From Microcystis aeruginosa W13-11 (GTDB lineage: Bacteria; Cyanobacteriota; Cyanobacteriia; Cyanobacteriales; Microcystaceae): 8,777 nt of DNA. Location of the stretch: assembly GCA_009995705.1 (NCBI GenBank), contig JAADBR010000163.1:1-8777 (forward strand). The letters are read 5' to 3'. Below are positions 1 through 6,133 of the stretch, one piece after another. Made by a program: the position numbers and the translations under genes. The notes under the pieces were generated by a model that searched no databases, was not told the DNA's origin, and saw nothing but the letters and a program-made list of their open reading frames with translations. The first letter of the stretch is position 1; each line of letters opens with the position of its first letter.

Positions 1-344
1 CCATTCAAACTAGGCAAGTTTTCAACAACATTCTTCCCCTCTTTATCAACTGTTACAGCTAGTTTTAATCCCAAAGCCTTCAGCCAAAGCCCTAAATTAT
101 AAATTCCTATTCCTGCTGGCATTGTTAATAATTTATCGAGAAATTGCTCATAAATTTTAATTTGTTCTGCGGTTAAATGAGAATCCCCAAGAGCTTCCAG
201 AACATTCCTCAAAGCCATTTTCAGTAATTCGGGATCGAATTCAAACTCGTCTTCTTCTAAGTGAGTTTCGAGATAAAGAGCCGCATAGTTTGGATCTTTA
301 AGATTGTCCAGTAAAAAAGGGTGGTAGCTAATACTTTTAGACAT
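1..344 (-). CDS. Antidote protein of a RelE/HigB-type addiction module (partial, C-terminus beyond the window)
   Basis: This frame is not in the long-ORF set because it has no stop inside the window. Reading the minus strand from the ATG at 342-344 gives about 114 codons, open to the left edge. The product starts MSKSISYHPFLLDNLKDPNY and continues with a YLETHLEEDE block and a C-terminal WLKALGLKLAVTV block. These blocks match the 'probable addiction module antidote' family (HI1420-like) that lies just downstream of RelE/HigB-type toxins. The gene starts 4 bases after the toxin stop, with a GGAG ribosome site inside the end of the toxin gene, so the two are probably co-translated. It is clearly paralogous to the intact antidote at 3049-3411, sharing roughly half its residues including LKDPxYAAxYLETHLE and LTxEQIKI. 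Expected role: bind and neutralise the toxin, and probably repress the operon. No classical helix-turn-helix stands out by eye, so DNA binding is inferred from the family. Confidence 0.8.
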   Translation of the reverse strand, partial: MSKSISYHPFLLDNLKDPNYAALYLETHLEEDEFEFDPELLKMALRNVLEALGDSHLTAEQIKIYEQFLDKLLTMPAGIGIYNLGLWLKALGLKLAVTVDKEGKNVVENLPSLN

Positions 345-348
345 AATT

Positions 349-675
349 TTAACTCCGATAATCTCTCCAGTATTCTTGGGCTTGGCGAATATCTTTAATT
401 TGAGTGCTTTTATCACCTCCACACAGTAGCAACACGATGGTTGTCCCTACTTGTCCGAAATAGATGCAATAACCTCGACCATAGTCTATTCTTAATTCAA
501 AAACACCTCCTCCTACCGAACGGTAATCGCCTAAATTGCCCATCCTCACTCGGTCAAGTCTTTTACTGATGATAGTTTGAGTTTTAGACACTCGGATAGA
601 ATCAAACCAATTATCAAAAGGAATTTGACCATCGGCTGTTACATAACGCTCAATTTCTCTTGGTTGCGTTGCCAT
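349..675 (-). CDS. RelE/HigB-family addiction module toxin
   Basis: A 108-residue protein of the RelE/ParE superfamily, in the HI1419/Gp49-like 'addiction module killer' group. Members of this superfamily are usually mRNA interferases that cut mRNA at the ribosome; this activity is inferred here. Recognisable blocks are the N-terminal tail, the RLDRVRMGNLGDYRSV segment (about residues 39-54), FELRIDYGRGY (59-69), the strand IYFGQVGTTIVLLLCGGDK (71-89) and a C-terminal helix ending YWRDYRS. The toxin-first order with the antidote 4 bases downstream is typical of HigBA-type modules. Odd point: residue 70 is Cys (TGC, 466-468), where relatives usually have Arg in a GYR(I/V)YF motif and where the truncated paralog at 2922-2936 reads YRIYF. 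This may weaken the toxin. A perfect 9-bp inverted repeat lies about 60 bases upstream (736-756) and could be the operator. Confidence 0.85.
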   Translation of the reverse strand: MATQPREIERYVTADGQIPFDNWFDSIRVSKTQTIISKRLDRVRMGNLGDYRSVGGGVFELRIDYGRGYCIYFGQVGTTIVLLLCGGDKSTQIKDIRQAQEYWRDYRS

Positions 676-735
676 GAATTAACTCTAGCACATTAGTTTC
701 CTCGCCAATGCTTAACATTTTCCGTTCGTATTTCC

Positions 736-756
736 TAATAAAAGAAGCTTTTATTA
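736..756. repeat. Perfect 9-bp inverted repeat upstream of the RelE-type toxin
   Basis: TAATAAAAG, then a 3-base spacer AAG, then CTTTTATTA form an exact inverted repeat. It sits about 60 bases upstream of the toxin start codon at 675, on the promoter side of the toxin-antidote operon. Autoregulated toxin-antitoxin operons often carry palindromic operators there. It is AT-rich with no following T-run, so it does not look like a terminator. The operator role is inferred. Confidence 0.4.
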
Positions 757-790
757 TCTCTTGCGCCAATTACCAGTTTTCTCGGCGATG

Positions 791-816
791 GCAAGGATTA
801 ACTCCGCACTCCTTGC
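791..816. repeat. Stem-loop at the broken end of the TPR fragment
   Basis: GCAAGGA (791-797) and TCCTTGC (810-816) are perfect 7-bp inverted arms around a 12-base loop. An outer pair CTCGG (781-785) / CCGAG (832-836) encloses them. The structure covers the point where the minus-strand TPR fragment ends (stop at 798-800). Neither strand has a T-run after the stem, so an intrinsic terminator is unlikely. It may be residue from an insertion or deletion. Confidence 0.3.
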
Positions 817-1154
817 TGTACCATCCACTTACCGAGTGCTAGATTTATGAAGGCTTCCTGCGCTTTATCCTCCAGCTTACGCCACAGAGGTAAGGCCTGT
901 TCCCATTTGGTTATTGCCTGTTGTAGGGATTCGGCTGTACCTTGCTGAAATAGTTGCATCCCCTCGTTAAATAGCCTTTCCGCTTCAGCTTTTTTCGTCT
1001 CATTGGTTTGCGCTTGAACAGGTGGCACTATTCCGGGTTGGGAAATGGGCAAGATAGACACGCCCTTATGATAGTGTATTTTTAATGGTAGTAGGGCGCG
1101 GATTTCAGTATTTTGGGGCAAAAATCCGTTACCGTAGGAGCAGACAACGTCCAC
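798..1154 (-). pseudogene. N-terminal fragment of an exported TPR (probably TPR/CHAT-type) protein
   Basis: The convincing part is roughly 798-1055. It reads as the end of a signal peptide (ISQPGIVPPVQAQ) followed by a mature start (TNETKKAEAERLFNEG) and one TPR-like helix pair (AITKWEQALPLWRKLEDKAQ, then EAFINLALGK). This pattern opens many cyanobacterial TPR proteins with a C-terminal CHAT protease-like domain. Those proteins run to many hundreds of residues, but here the frame stops after barely more than one repeat, with an unrelated-looking tail (WMVQQGVRS). Upstream of about residue 34 the frame lacks the basic and hydrophobic parts of a leader, so the original start also appears lost. 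It is read as a remnant missing both ends and is probably not functional. It resembles the TPR pseudogene at 3411-3770 in architecture, but it is a different copy. Confidence 0.6.
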
Positions 1155-1184
1155 TCAAAGGTACTGAACCTTAACTTAGAAACT

Positions 1185-1502
1185 ATGTCTCTTACTGCTA
1201 CTGAATATAAGTACATCCAAATCGATGAATGCAACGGCCCTTTTATTGCGGGAACAACCATGAAAGTTGTGGAATTAATAACACCCATGAAAGCTTACGG
1301 ATGGTCTCCCGAAAATTTCCACGAACAACATCCCTATTTAACTATGGGTCAAATTTATTCCGCCTTAGCTTATTATTGGGATCATAAAGAGGAATTGGAT
1401 GGGGATTTGGAACGACGCTATCAATTGGCGGAACAACTACGCCGAGAAGCAGGGGAATCTCCTATTGCTAAAAAACTAGCAGCAATGGGATTGTTGCCAT
1501 GA
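1185..1502 (+). CDS. DUF433 family protein, probable antitoxin partner of the DUF5615 protein
   Basis: A 105-residue protein when started at the ATG at 1185 (MSLTATEYKY). An ATG at 1113 would add 24 residues unlike the family and reach back into the region of the TPR fragment, so the later start is preferred; the ribosome site is weak either way. The family signature is clear: GPFIAGTTMKVVELI (about residues 18-32), GWSPENFHEQHPYLT (39-53) and QIYSALAYYWDHKEELD (56-72). DUF433 proteins have a small winged-helix-like fold and are often encoded just before a DUF5615 PIN-like protein, as here. The stop overlaps the next start (ATGA, 1499-1502), which suggests translational coupling. The antitoxin role is inferred from that pairing. 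Confidence 0.85.
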   Translation: MSLTATEYKYIQIDECNGPFIAGTTMKVVELITPMKAYGWSPENFHEQHPYLTMGQIYSALAYYWDHKEELDGDLERRYQLAEQLRREAGESPIAKKLAAMGLLP

Positions 1503-1846
1503 CGCTCGCTTTCTACATGGACGAACATATTCATAAATCGATTACCATTGGATTGCGTCAGCGGGGTATAGACGTTATAACTGTACAAGAAGACAATTAT
1601 ACAGGAAAAGCCGATCCCATTATTTTAGAACGGGCGACTGAACTTCAACGAGTTATCTTCACTCAAGATGAGGATTTCTTAGTACTTGGAAACCGCTTTC
1701 AATCTCAAGGAATCTATTTTACTGGCGTTATTTTTGCTCATCAGCAAGATGTTACTGTAGGAAATTGTATCCGCGACTTAGAATTGATTGCTCAAGTTTG
1801 TGAACCTCAAGACTGCATGAATTGTGTCCAATATCTCCCCCTCTAA
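1499..1846 (+). CDS. DUF5615 family PIN-like protein, probable toxin/nuclease partner of DUF433
   Basis: A 115-residue protein with the compact PIN-like layout of DUF5615. It has FYMDEHI at the N-terminus (acidic D8, E9), then RQRGIDVITVQE (about 20-31), a KADP motif with D39, and RVIFTQDEDFLVL (51-63), where D57 and D59 complete the expected acidic cluster. In PIN-domain nucleases this cluster binds divalent metal for RNA cleavage. All the positions expected by eye are present, so the fold looks intact. The start overlaps the DUF433 stop by 4 bases, so the two genes form one coupled unit. A VapBC-like toxin-antitoxin role is proposed for such pairs; RNase activity here is inferred. There is no good terminator downstream, only a weak 6-bp inverted pair at 1841-1846 and 1878-1883. 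Confidence 0.85.
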   Translation: MTLAFYMDEHIHKSITIGLRQRGIDVITVQEDNYTGKADPIILERATELQRVIFTQDEDFLVLGNRFQSQGIYFTGVIFAHQQDVTVGNCIRDLELIAQVCEPQDCMNCVQYLPL

Positions 1847-1941
1847 AATTGGCACTCACCCTTGTGCTTTATCTTGTTTAGAGAAAGAAGCCATAGTCTT
1901 ATGAAGTCAGAAGTCAGGAGGGGAAAGCCTGCCATTTTTTC

Positions 1942-2373
1942 TCAACCATTGGGAGGATGCCAGCCTGCTTGTACCCAATAGCTACGAACTACCAAAGCAT
2001 CTGGATCGTCACTCAGATGAAGTACAGTAACAGTTGCTCTACCAATCGGTGTCAGTCCTACAATTACTATACCATCTTCAGCCCATCGGAAATGTTCCGA
2101 CCAAATTTGAGTAGATGGATTAAATAGTAGGACTGTTTCGCCTGTTTCTGGGTCAATACCTGTCATTTTGTCGCTTTTGTAGCGATTGCACAGGGGACAA
2201 GCTAACCATAAGTTAGACTCATTATTACTACCTTTTTTAGCAAGGGGAATGATGTGTTCGATCTCCAAACGAGCCATCACTAAATGCTGAGGACTCAAGC
2301 AATAACCGCAACGGTTACGCGCAGTAACTCGAACCCGACGTTCAACTTCGATAGGGATGTAGGGACGTGCCAT
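1942..2373 (-). CDS. HNH endonuclease
   Basis: A 143-residue protein with a well-formed HNH/beta-beta-alpha-metal nuclease core. The zinc-knuckle pairs are C22-GYC-C25 and C59-PLC-C62. The active-site block EIEHIIPLAKKG carries H40, followed by SNNESNLWLAC (N54) and CNRYKSDK (N63). Residues 75-143 form a beta-rich tail that includes FNPSTQIWSEHFRW. Such stand-alone HNH proteins cut DNA. They occur in restriction, phage, homing and toxin contexts, and the true substrate cannot be read from the sequence. The ATG follows directly after the TAG stop of the upstream gene (2374-2739), so the two are almost certainly co-translated and may work as a pair. All catalytic and zinc ligands expected by eye are present. 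Confidence 0.9.
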   Translation of the reverse strand: MARPYIPIEVERRVRVTARNRCGYCLSPQHLVMARLEIEHIIPLAKKGSNNESNLWLACPLCNRYKSDKMTGIDPETGETVLLFNPSTQIWSEHFRWAEDGIVIVGLTPIGRATVTVLHLSDDPDALVVRSYWVQAGWHPPNG

Positions 2374-2739
2374 CTATTCACTCAGAGGAGGGCGCAAACC
2401 TCGTTCAACTGCTACTTTTAAGGCACGAGCTTTATGGACTAAACCGCGCCGGTAAACCTGCATCAGTGTATCTAGTTGGTTGACTCCAGCTTCATTAAGT
2501 TCTCCTTCTTGATTCTGGGCTAAAAGACTGCTGAATAACTCTTGCTGTTCAGCTTCCATTTGCAGGTCACAGAGGGCTAAAATTTGGTTATCTGGCAAAG
2601 ATTCGATGGAGAGTTCGCTGATAGCGTAGTCAATCCATTCGACTAAGATTTCTTCTAATCGTCGATGAGTAAGTGCTGCAATTTGTTTGGCTTGCTGGGC
2701 TAGGGCTTCAGGTAGTTCTAGGGTGACAGTTTCAGTCAT
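2374..2739 (-). CDS. Small helical protein paired with the HNH endonuclease (unknown function)
   Basis: A 121-residue acidic protein when started at the ATG at 2737-2739 (MTETVTLELPEALAQQAKQI). A start at 2760 would add MRHNKEK, seven polar residues that do not look like part of the fold; the A/G-rich stretch just before the internal Met could serve as a weak ribosome site. The N-terminus (VTLELPEALAQQAKQIAA, then RRLEEILVEWIDYA) resembles a ribbon-helix-helix segment: a short strand and two helices. The rest is predicted helical, with LNEAGVNQLDTLMQVYRRGL and RALKVAVERGLRPPL near the end. No named family is claimed. The gene ends exactly where the HNH gene begins (TAG directly followed by ATG), so it may regulate, neutralise or guide the nuclease. 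That role is inferred from position and the N-terminal pattern. Confidence 0.75.
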   Translation of the reverse strand: MTETVTLELPEALAQQAKQIAALTHRRLEEILVEWIDYAISELSIESLPDNQILALCDLQMEAEQQELFSSLLAQNQEGELNEAGVNQLDTLMQVYRRGLVHKARALKVAVERGLRPPLSE

Positions 2740-2909
2740 TTTTTCTTTATTATGCCGCATAAGAGAGCTTTCAATTCAGAACCCCCAAACTTGGGATGCA
2801 GGGGCTCTTCCCTATATAGTCTTAGAGAAATCGCCTAAACCGAGGCTCTCCTATTTTACAATAAAACCGTTAAATCTGACTAACTGCTATAGTTAAAACA
2901 TGGCGGCTC

Positions 2910-3062
2910 TATGGTTCCGGTTATCGCATTTACTTTGGACAAATCGGAACAACGATTATCTTACTCCTGTGTGGAGGAGATAAAAAAACGCAAGCTAAAG
3001 ACATTGAAATAGCCCAAAAATATTGGCAAGATTATAGGAGGCGAGAAAATGCCAGTCAGTGA
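2910..3062 (+). pseudogene. C-terminal stump of a second RelE/HigB-type toxin
   Basis: Reading from 2910 gives YGSGYRIYFGQIGTT, then a strand ending LLLCGGDKK, then a helix with AQKYWQDYRR. This aligns to residues 65-108 of the toxin at 349-675 with 33 of 44 positions identical by hand count. The first 64 residues are missing: upstream the frame reads unrelated sequence (TWRL) and meets a stop at 2877. No start codon gives a sensible product. The stump ends at a stop at 3060-3062, overlapping the antidote start at 3049 by 14 bases, which preserves the original toxin-antidote junction. The frame itself is clean, so the 5' deletion looks like the main lesion and may be fairly recent. Confidence 0.85.
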
Positions 3063-3411
3063 TAGTTATCATGATTCCCTGATCGAATCCCTTAAAGATC
3101 CCCATTATGCAGCAGTTTATCTGGAAACTCATCTAGAGGGAGATGAATATGGATTTGAATCAGAATTACTCAGACTCTCCTTCAATCACGTCCTAGAAGC
3201 CCTTGGCTCCCAAAATCTAACACCAGAACAAATCAAAATTCAGGCGAAGCAATTGGAAGAATTAATGCAAAAAACTGCCCCTGAAGCCATGAATCAACTA
3301 ACCTCTTGGCTCCAAGCTTTAGGATTGAGATTAACGATAACAGTCGCTCCAAAAATGCCAGAAATAAATCATCAAAATGACGCTGTTAGTTCAATCGAGA
3401 TTACAGTATAG
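3049..3411 (+). CDS. Antidote protein of an addiction module, orphaned by loss of its toxin
   Basis: A complete 120-residue member of the antidote family seen at 1-344. It shares the LKDPHYAAVYLETHLEGDE block (about residues 16-34), HVLEALG, LTPEQIKI and WLQALGLRLTITV, followed by a short variable tail. A strong AGGAGG ribosome site (3036-3041) lies 7 bases before the ATG, inside the toxin stump. The gene therefore looks translatable if transcribed, but its own toxin is truncated and its original promoter was probably lost with the toxin's 5' end. It may persist as an orphan that can still bind related toxins, including the one at 349-675. Cross-neutralisation is inferred. Confidence 0.85.
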   Translation: MPVSDSYHDSLIESLKDPHYAAVYLETHLEGDEYGFESELLRLSFNHVLEALGSQNLTPEQIKIQAKQLEELMQKTAPEAMNQLTSWLQALGLRLTITVAPKMPEINHQNDAVSSIEITV

Positions 3412-3437
3412 TTCAGCAAGCTTAGTAAATGCTGAAC
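3411..3437. repeat. Stem-loop at the junction of the orphan antidote and the TPR pseudogene
   Basis: GTTCAGCA (3411-3418) and TGCTGAAC (3430-3437) are perfect 8-bp inverted arms with an 11-base loop, starting on the last base of the antidote stop codon. The site is also where the convergent TPR pseudogene loses recognisable homology, so it marks a breakpoint. It could act as a bidirectional transcription stop, but there is no clear U-tract on either side. Confidence 0.35.
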
Positions 3438-3602
3438 CTCAGCAAAAGGCAAGGCTTGCTTAGACTTTCCTAGCTCGGTATAAACAAACCCAATATTATT
3501 AAGAATCACTCCTTCTTGTTGACGATCTGCAATCTGCTGATAGATTGCTAAAGCTTGTTGATATTTTTCCAGCGTGACTTAATACTGACCCTGATAGTAA
3601 TA

Positions 3603-3610
3603 GCGATCGC
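3603..3610. repeat. HIP1 octamer (GCGATCGC), one of four in the window
   Basis: The palindrome GCGATCGC is highly over-represented in many cyanobacterial genomes. Exact copies also lie at 4846-4853 and 5521-5528 (inside the caspase-like gene) and 8380-8387 (inside the methyltransferase gene). This one is inside the TPR pseudogene. They are useful mainly as evidence for a cyanobacterial host. Confidence 0.85.
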
Positions 3611-3859
3611 CTTCTTGAACCAGTCGAGCTGCTTCAGCTTTACGGTCAGTCGTTGTTTGTGCCAAGGTTGAGGCAAAAAAAGATACTGAAGGAGTCAGCA
3701 GTGGGTTAATCTCTAGAGAGATTAAAAGGATAGCAGTGAAGAAATTTAAAGGTCGAAGCCAAGTAGGCATAGATCAATTCTCCTTAAATGATATAACTTT
3801 TATTTGCTCTCTCCAGTCATTAAACTCGCTGTGAGTGTTCCTCTGACTAAAGTTAAGAA

Positions 3860-6133
3860 CTAGACAACAATTTCAAAAGTAATCGACATAGCCGCCATCT
3901 GTCGGGTATCAATCTGACGCACTCCTGAAGTAGAAACTGTCCCACCCCCCCGACTTCCCTCATCTAAATCATCCAGAAGGCTAAAAATCGCCTCGTCTGG
4001 CTGAGTTAAATCTATAGGTGTCCCTCTCAGATTATCCCCCCTCTCTGTAGCTAAAACCCGCAACAAGTCAACAGCTTTTGTTAGAGGAGTCGTAGTAGCA
4101 ATAACCAACACTTCCGCTATTCCCGTTTCACCCTCTACCTTAAATTTATACCTTTCCCCTCGATTTGGATCGGGAATCTGAATTTTTTCCCCCGGAGTCA
4201 CAGGAGAATTATCTCCCGTCCCCAGTAAAGGCGAAAGGACACAAAGCGTCCCATCTACACTGATAAGTAAAACAGTAATATAGAGAGGAACTAACTCGTT
4301 ATTTTGTACGAGAAATTGTACTTGAGTCCCCTGCTTGATTTTTTGCGCGTTACTGGTTAAGCCTCGCACCCCTCTATTTTGACTGAAACTGCCTGACTTT
4401 GCACCCCTAACCGTAAACGATTCTGCCACCAATTGGCCGCCATCTACCGTTTCCATCGCCGCAGCCACACTCAAGCGAGCCGAAGTCGCATTGAGGGTTA
4501 GCTTGACTAACCTTGCTGCTAATAAAGATTTGAGTTTGGCTTGCAATCGCCTGACTCCATCAGTTACACTTTCTCCTGAAATCCCAGCCGAACCAGGAAT
4601 CAGATCCGCAGCCAGAGAAAATAAAGCCAGACTACCTATTTCTGGTAAGGGAGTCACTTTAAGTTTCTGCAATTGTTGATAGTAAGCGGGAGTCACTCGA
4701 CCCAGAATATAGTGGATATCTGTCTCATCTGAGGAAACCGCTTCCATGGGTTTAATCCCTTGTAAAGCTTGCTTGGCTGCTGCTTGTTCCTGTCCTAAGG
4801 AACCATCTAAGCGAATGCGGAGAGTTAAGTCCCTGGGAATAACCCGCGATCGCTCTTGAAGTAGAGTCCCGGACGCAATATTATCTCTTGTCTGCATCAG
4901 TTTCCCCTTAGCTGTCAACTCTTGACGGGACTCTATCTGAACTTGACCGCGTTCTTTTCCTTCCCCATCCACTAAAGTTAAAATTGCCCCTCGACCGAAA
5001 GCTTCTAAAGTACGCGGATCGATCCCTCCCAAAAACAGGTCAACCCGATTTCCCTGCACTTGGGTGACCACAGCTTCAGCAGGGACTTTCTGATCTGGTT
5101 TGAGAAAATAAACCGCTTGCTGGCTGTTGTTGCTTCCCTCCCTAGTATTAAATTCCGGTTGCTGTAATAAACCAGCCGTTGGGAAATATTCGCGTAAAAT
5201 TCGATCGGTAGTCGCCGTCGCACTCACCATCACTTGACTAACTGACTCGCCTCCGGTTTGCTGCCAGAGATAGCGAGTCAAGACATATGTAAAGATACCA
5301 GCCGCCGTATCACCAAAGGAAGCATCGATCGCCGCTTGGTCAGTTCTAGCAGCCGCCAGCATTATGCCTTTGGGAACGCCTTTTTTTCGCTCTGTGGCCA
5401 AGTCTGAAGCGGTCAAGTTGAGTCTGGACATCAGTTGTTTTTGATATTCCTGTTCCTGGGGACTTGCTAACAGTTGGATATTAGAGTTTTCAGTCCGGTT
5501 TAACTCCCGATTTCCAGGGCGCGATCGCACTGTTAAGATGCCCTTTCTCGCCCCTCCAGAGTGACAACTATCCAGAATAAAAGTGACATTTTCTGTATTA
5601 ATTGCTTGCATTAACAACCACAAAGTATGACCTGTAATATCATTAACTTTTCCTCCTTTATTGGGATAACCTGGAGGCAGAATGCTATCAACAGGAACAA
5701 TCGTGCTAACTTGCCCATCTTGAAAAATTTGATCGGGATCAAAAACTTGAGAACCATGACCAGAAAAGTGAAAAACTACCACATCACCGGGTTGCGCCCA
5801 TTTAATTAAATGTTCCTCAAACGCTTGTAGGATATTCTCACGAGTTGCTTCATGATCAGTTAAAAGCAAAATTTGATCGGACTGAAATCCAAAACGGTGA
5901 ATGAGTAATTCCTGTTGTAGTTTGACATCATTGACTGCGCCTTCAAGGGGTATCCATCTAGTATCGGGGTAATTATTAACACCCACTAATAATGCCCGTT
6001 TACGAGGTGTATTCTCTGCCAGTACGCCACGATAAAAAATGGCTCGCTGTTTCAATTCCAACTGGCTCAATCCTAAAGTGGCTAATAAAGAACCAGTCAG
6101 GGATAGTAATTGCCTACGCTTAATTCTAGTCAT
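3860..6133 (-). CDS. Caspase-like protease (metacaspase/orthocaspase, peptidase C14) with C-terminal DUF4384-like region
   Basis: A 757-residue protein. Residues 1-25 look like a twin-arginine export leader (KRRQLLSLTG plus a hydrophobic stretch), suggesting a periplasmic or cell-surface location. The caspase p20 fold follows: KRALLVGVNNY (45-55), LEGAVNDV (63-70), DVVVFHFSGHGSQ with catalytic H126, and VTFILDSCHSGG with catalytic C190. GIMLAAARTDQAAIDASFGD (256-275) and FTYVLTRYLW complete the fold to about residue 290. Both members of the His-Cys dyad are present, so the enzyme looks active; relatives cut after basic residues and often need calcium. Residues 350-600 are a long linker of unclear fold. 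About 600-690 (FLVQNNELVPLYITVLLISV through PGEKIQIPDP) matches a DUF4384-like beta domain seen in cyanobacterial caspase homologues. The start has only a weak ribosome site. The broken TPR gene downstream may have been a partner. Confidence 0.9.
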   Translation of the reverse strand: MTRIKRRQLLSLTGSLLATLGLSQLELKQRAIFYRGVLAENTPRKRALLVGVNNYPDTRWIPLEGAVNDVKLQQELLIHRFGFQSDQILLLTDHEATRENILQAFEEHLIKWAQPGDVVVFHFSGHGSQVFDPDQIFQDGQVSTIVPVDSILPPGYPNKGGKVNDITGHTLWLLMQAINTENVTFILDSCHSGGARKGILTVRSRPGNRELNRTENSNIQLLASPQEQEYQKQLMSRLNLTASDLATERKKGVPKGIMLAAARTDQAAIDASFGDTAAGIFTYVLTRYLWQQTGGESVSQVMVSATATTDRILREYFPTAGLLQQPEFNTREGSNNSQQAVYFLKPDQKVPAEAVVTQVQGNRVDLFLGGIDPRTLEAFGRGAILTLVDGEGKERGQVQIESRQELTAKGKLMQTRDNIASGTLLQERSRVIPRDLTLRIRLDGSLGQEQAAAKQALQGIKPMEAVSSDETDIHYILGRVTPAYYQQLQKLKVTPLPEIGSLALFSLAADLIPGSAGISGESVTDGVRRLQAKLKSLLAARLVKLTLNATSARLSVAAAMETVDGGQLVAESFTVRGAKSGSFSQNRGVRGLTSNAQKIKQGTQVQFLVQNNELVPLYITVLLISVDGTLCVLSPLLGTGDNSPVTPGEKIQIPDPNRGERYKFKVEGETGIAEVLVIATTTPLTKAVDLLRVLATERGDNLRGTPIDLTQPDEAIFSLLDDLDEGSRGGGTVSTSGVRQIDTRQMAAMSITFEIVV

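Larger units (their letters stand above)
3411..3770 (-). pseudogene. Exported TPR protein, interrupted by an in-frame stop and truncated
   Basis: The start at 3768-3770 has a good AAGGAG site 9 bases upstream. The first 63 residues are a leader (MPTWLRPLNFFTAILLISLE, with a hydrophobic core) ending near STLAQ, then TTTDRKAEAARLVQEGDRYYYQGQY, the usual opening of a TPR array. A TAA stop follows at 3579-3581. Beyond it the same frame continues without a shift as VTLEKYQQALAIYQQIADRQ and then NNIGFVYTELGKSKQALPF, which is plain TPR sequence. One C-to-T change (CAA Gln to TAA) would explain the stop, since QGQY-Q-VTLEKYQQAL is a natural repeat. Homology then fades at about 3411-3420, where the orphan antidote begins on the other strand. 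Full family members carry several more repeats and often a CHAT domain. It lies 89 bases downstream of the caspase-like gene on the same strand and may once have been co-transcribed with it. Confidence 0.75.

Noticed and set aside
1082..1288. Minus-strand ORF of 68 codons
   Set aside because: Antisense to the start of the DUF433 gene, which has a clear family signature; no ribosome site and no recognisable domain.
1909..1917. Short tandem AGTCAGAAGTCAG-type sequence as a repeat array
   Set aside because: Only two partial units of about 7 bases; too short to call a repeat feature.
2764..2795. TTTCAATTC-like sequence and a CCCAA-AC-TTGGG hairpin as a possible CRISPR repeat
   Set aside because: Occurs once, with no regularly spaced copies or spacers anywhere in the window.
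2687..2896. Plus-strand ORF of 69 codons
   Set aside because: Its first part is antisense to the HNH partner gene and the rest runs through AT-rich intergenic DNA; no protein-like pattern.
4491..4679. Plus-strand ORF of 62 codons inside the caspase-like gene
   Set aside because: Shadow of a 757-codon gene with conserved catalytic motifs on the other strand.
5005..5223. Minus-strand ORF of 72 codons, alternate frame of the caspase-like gene
   Set aside because: Overlaps the real frame completely and has no recognisable features.
5627..5809. Plus-strand ORF of 60 codons
   Set aside because: Antisense to the catalytic His region of the caspase-like protein; chance frame.
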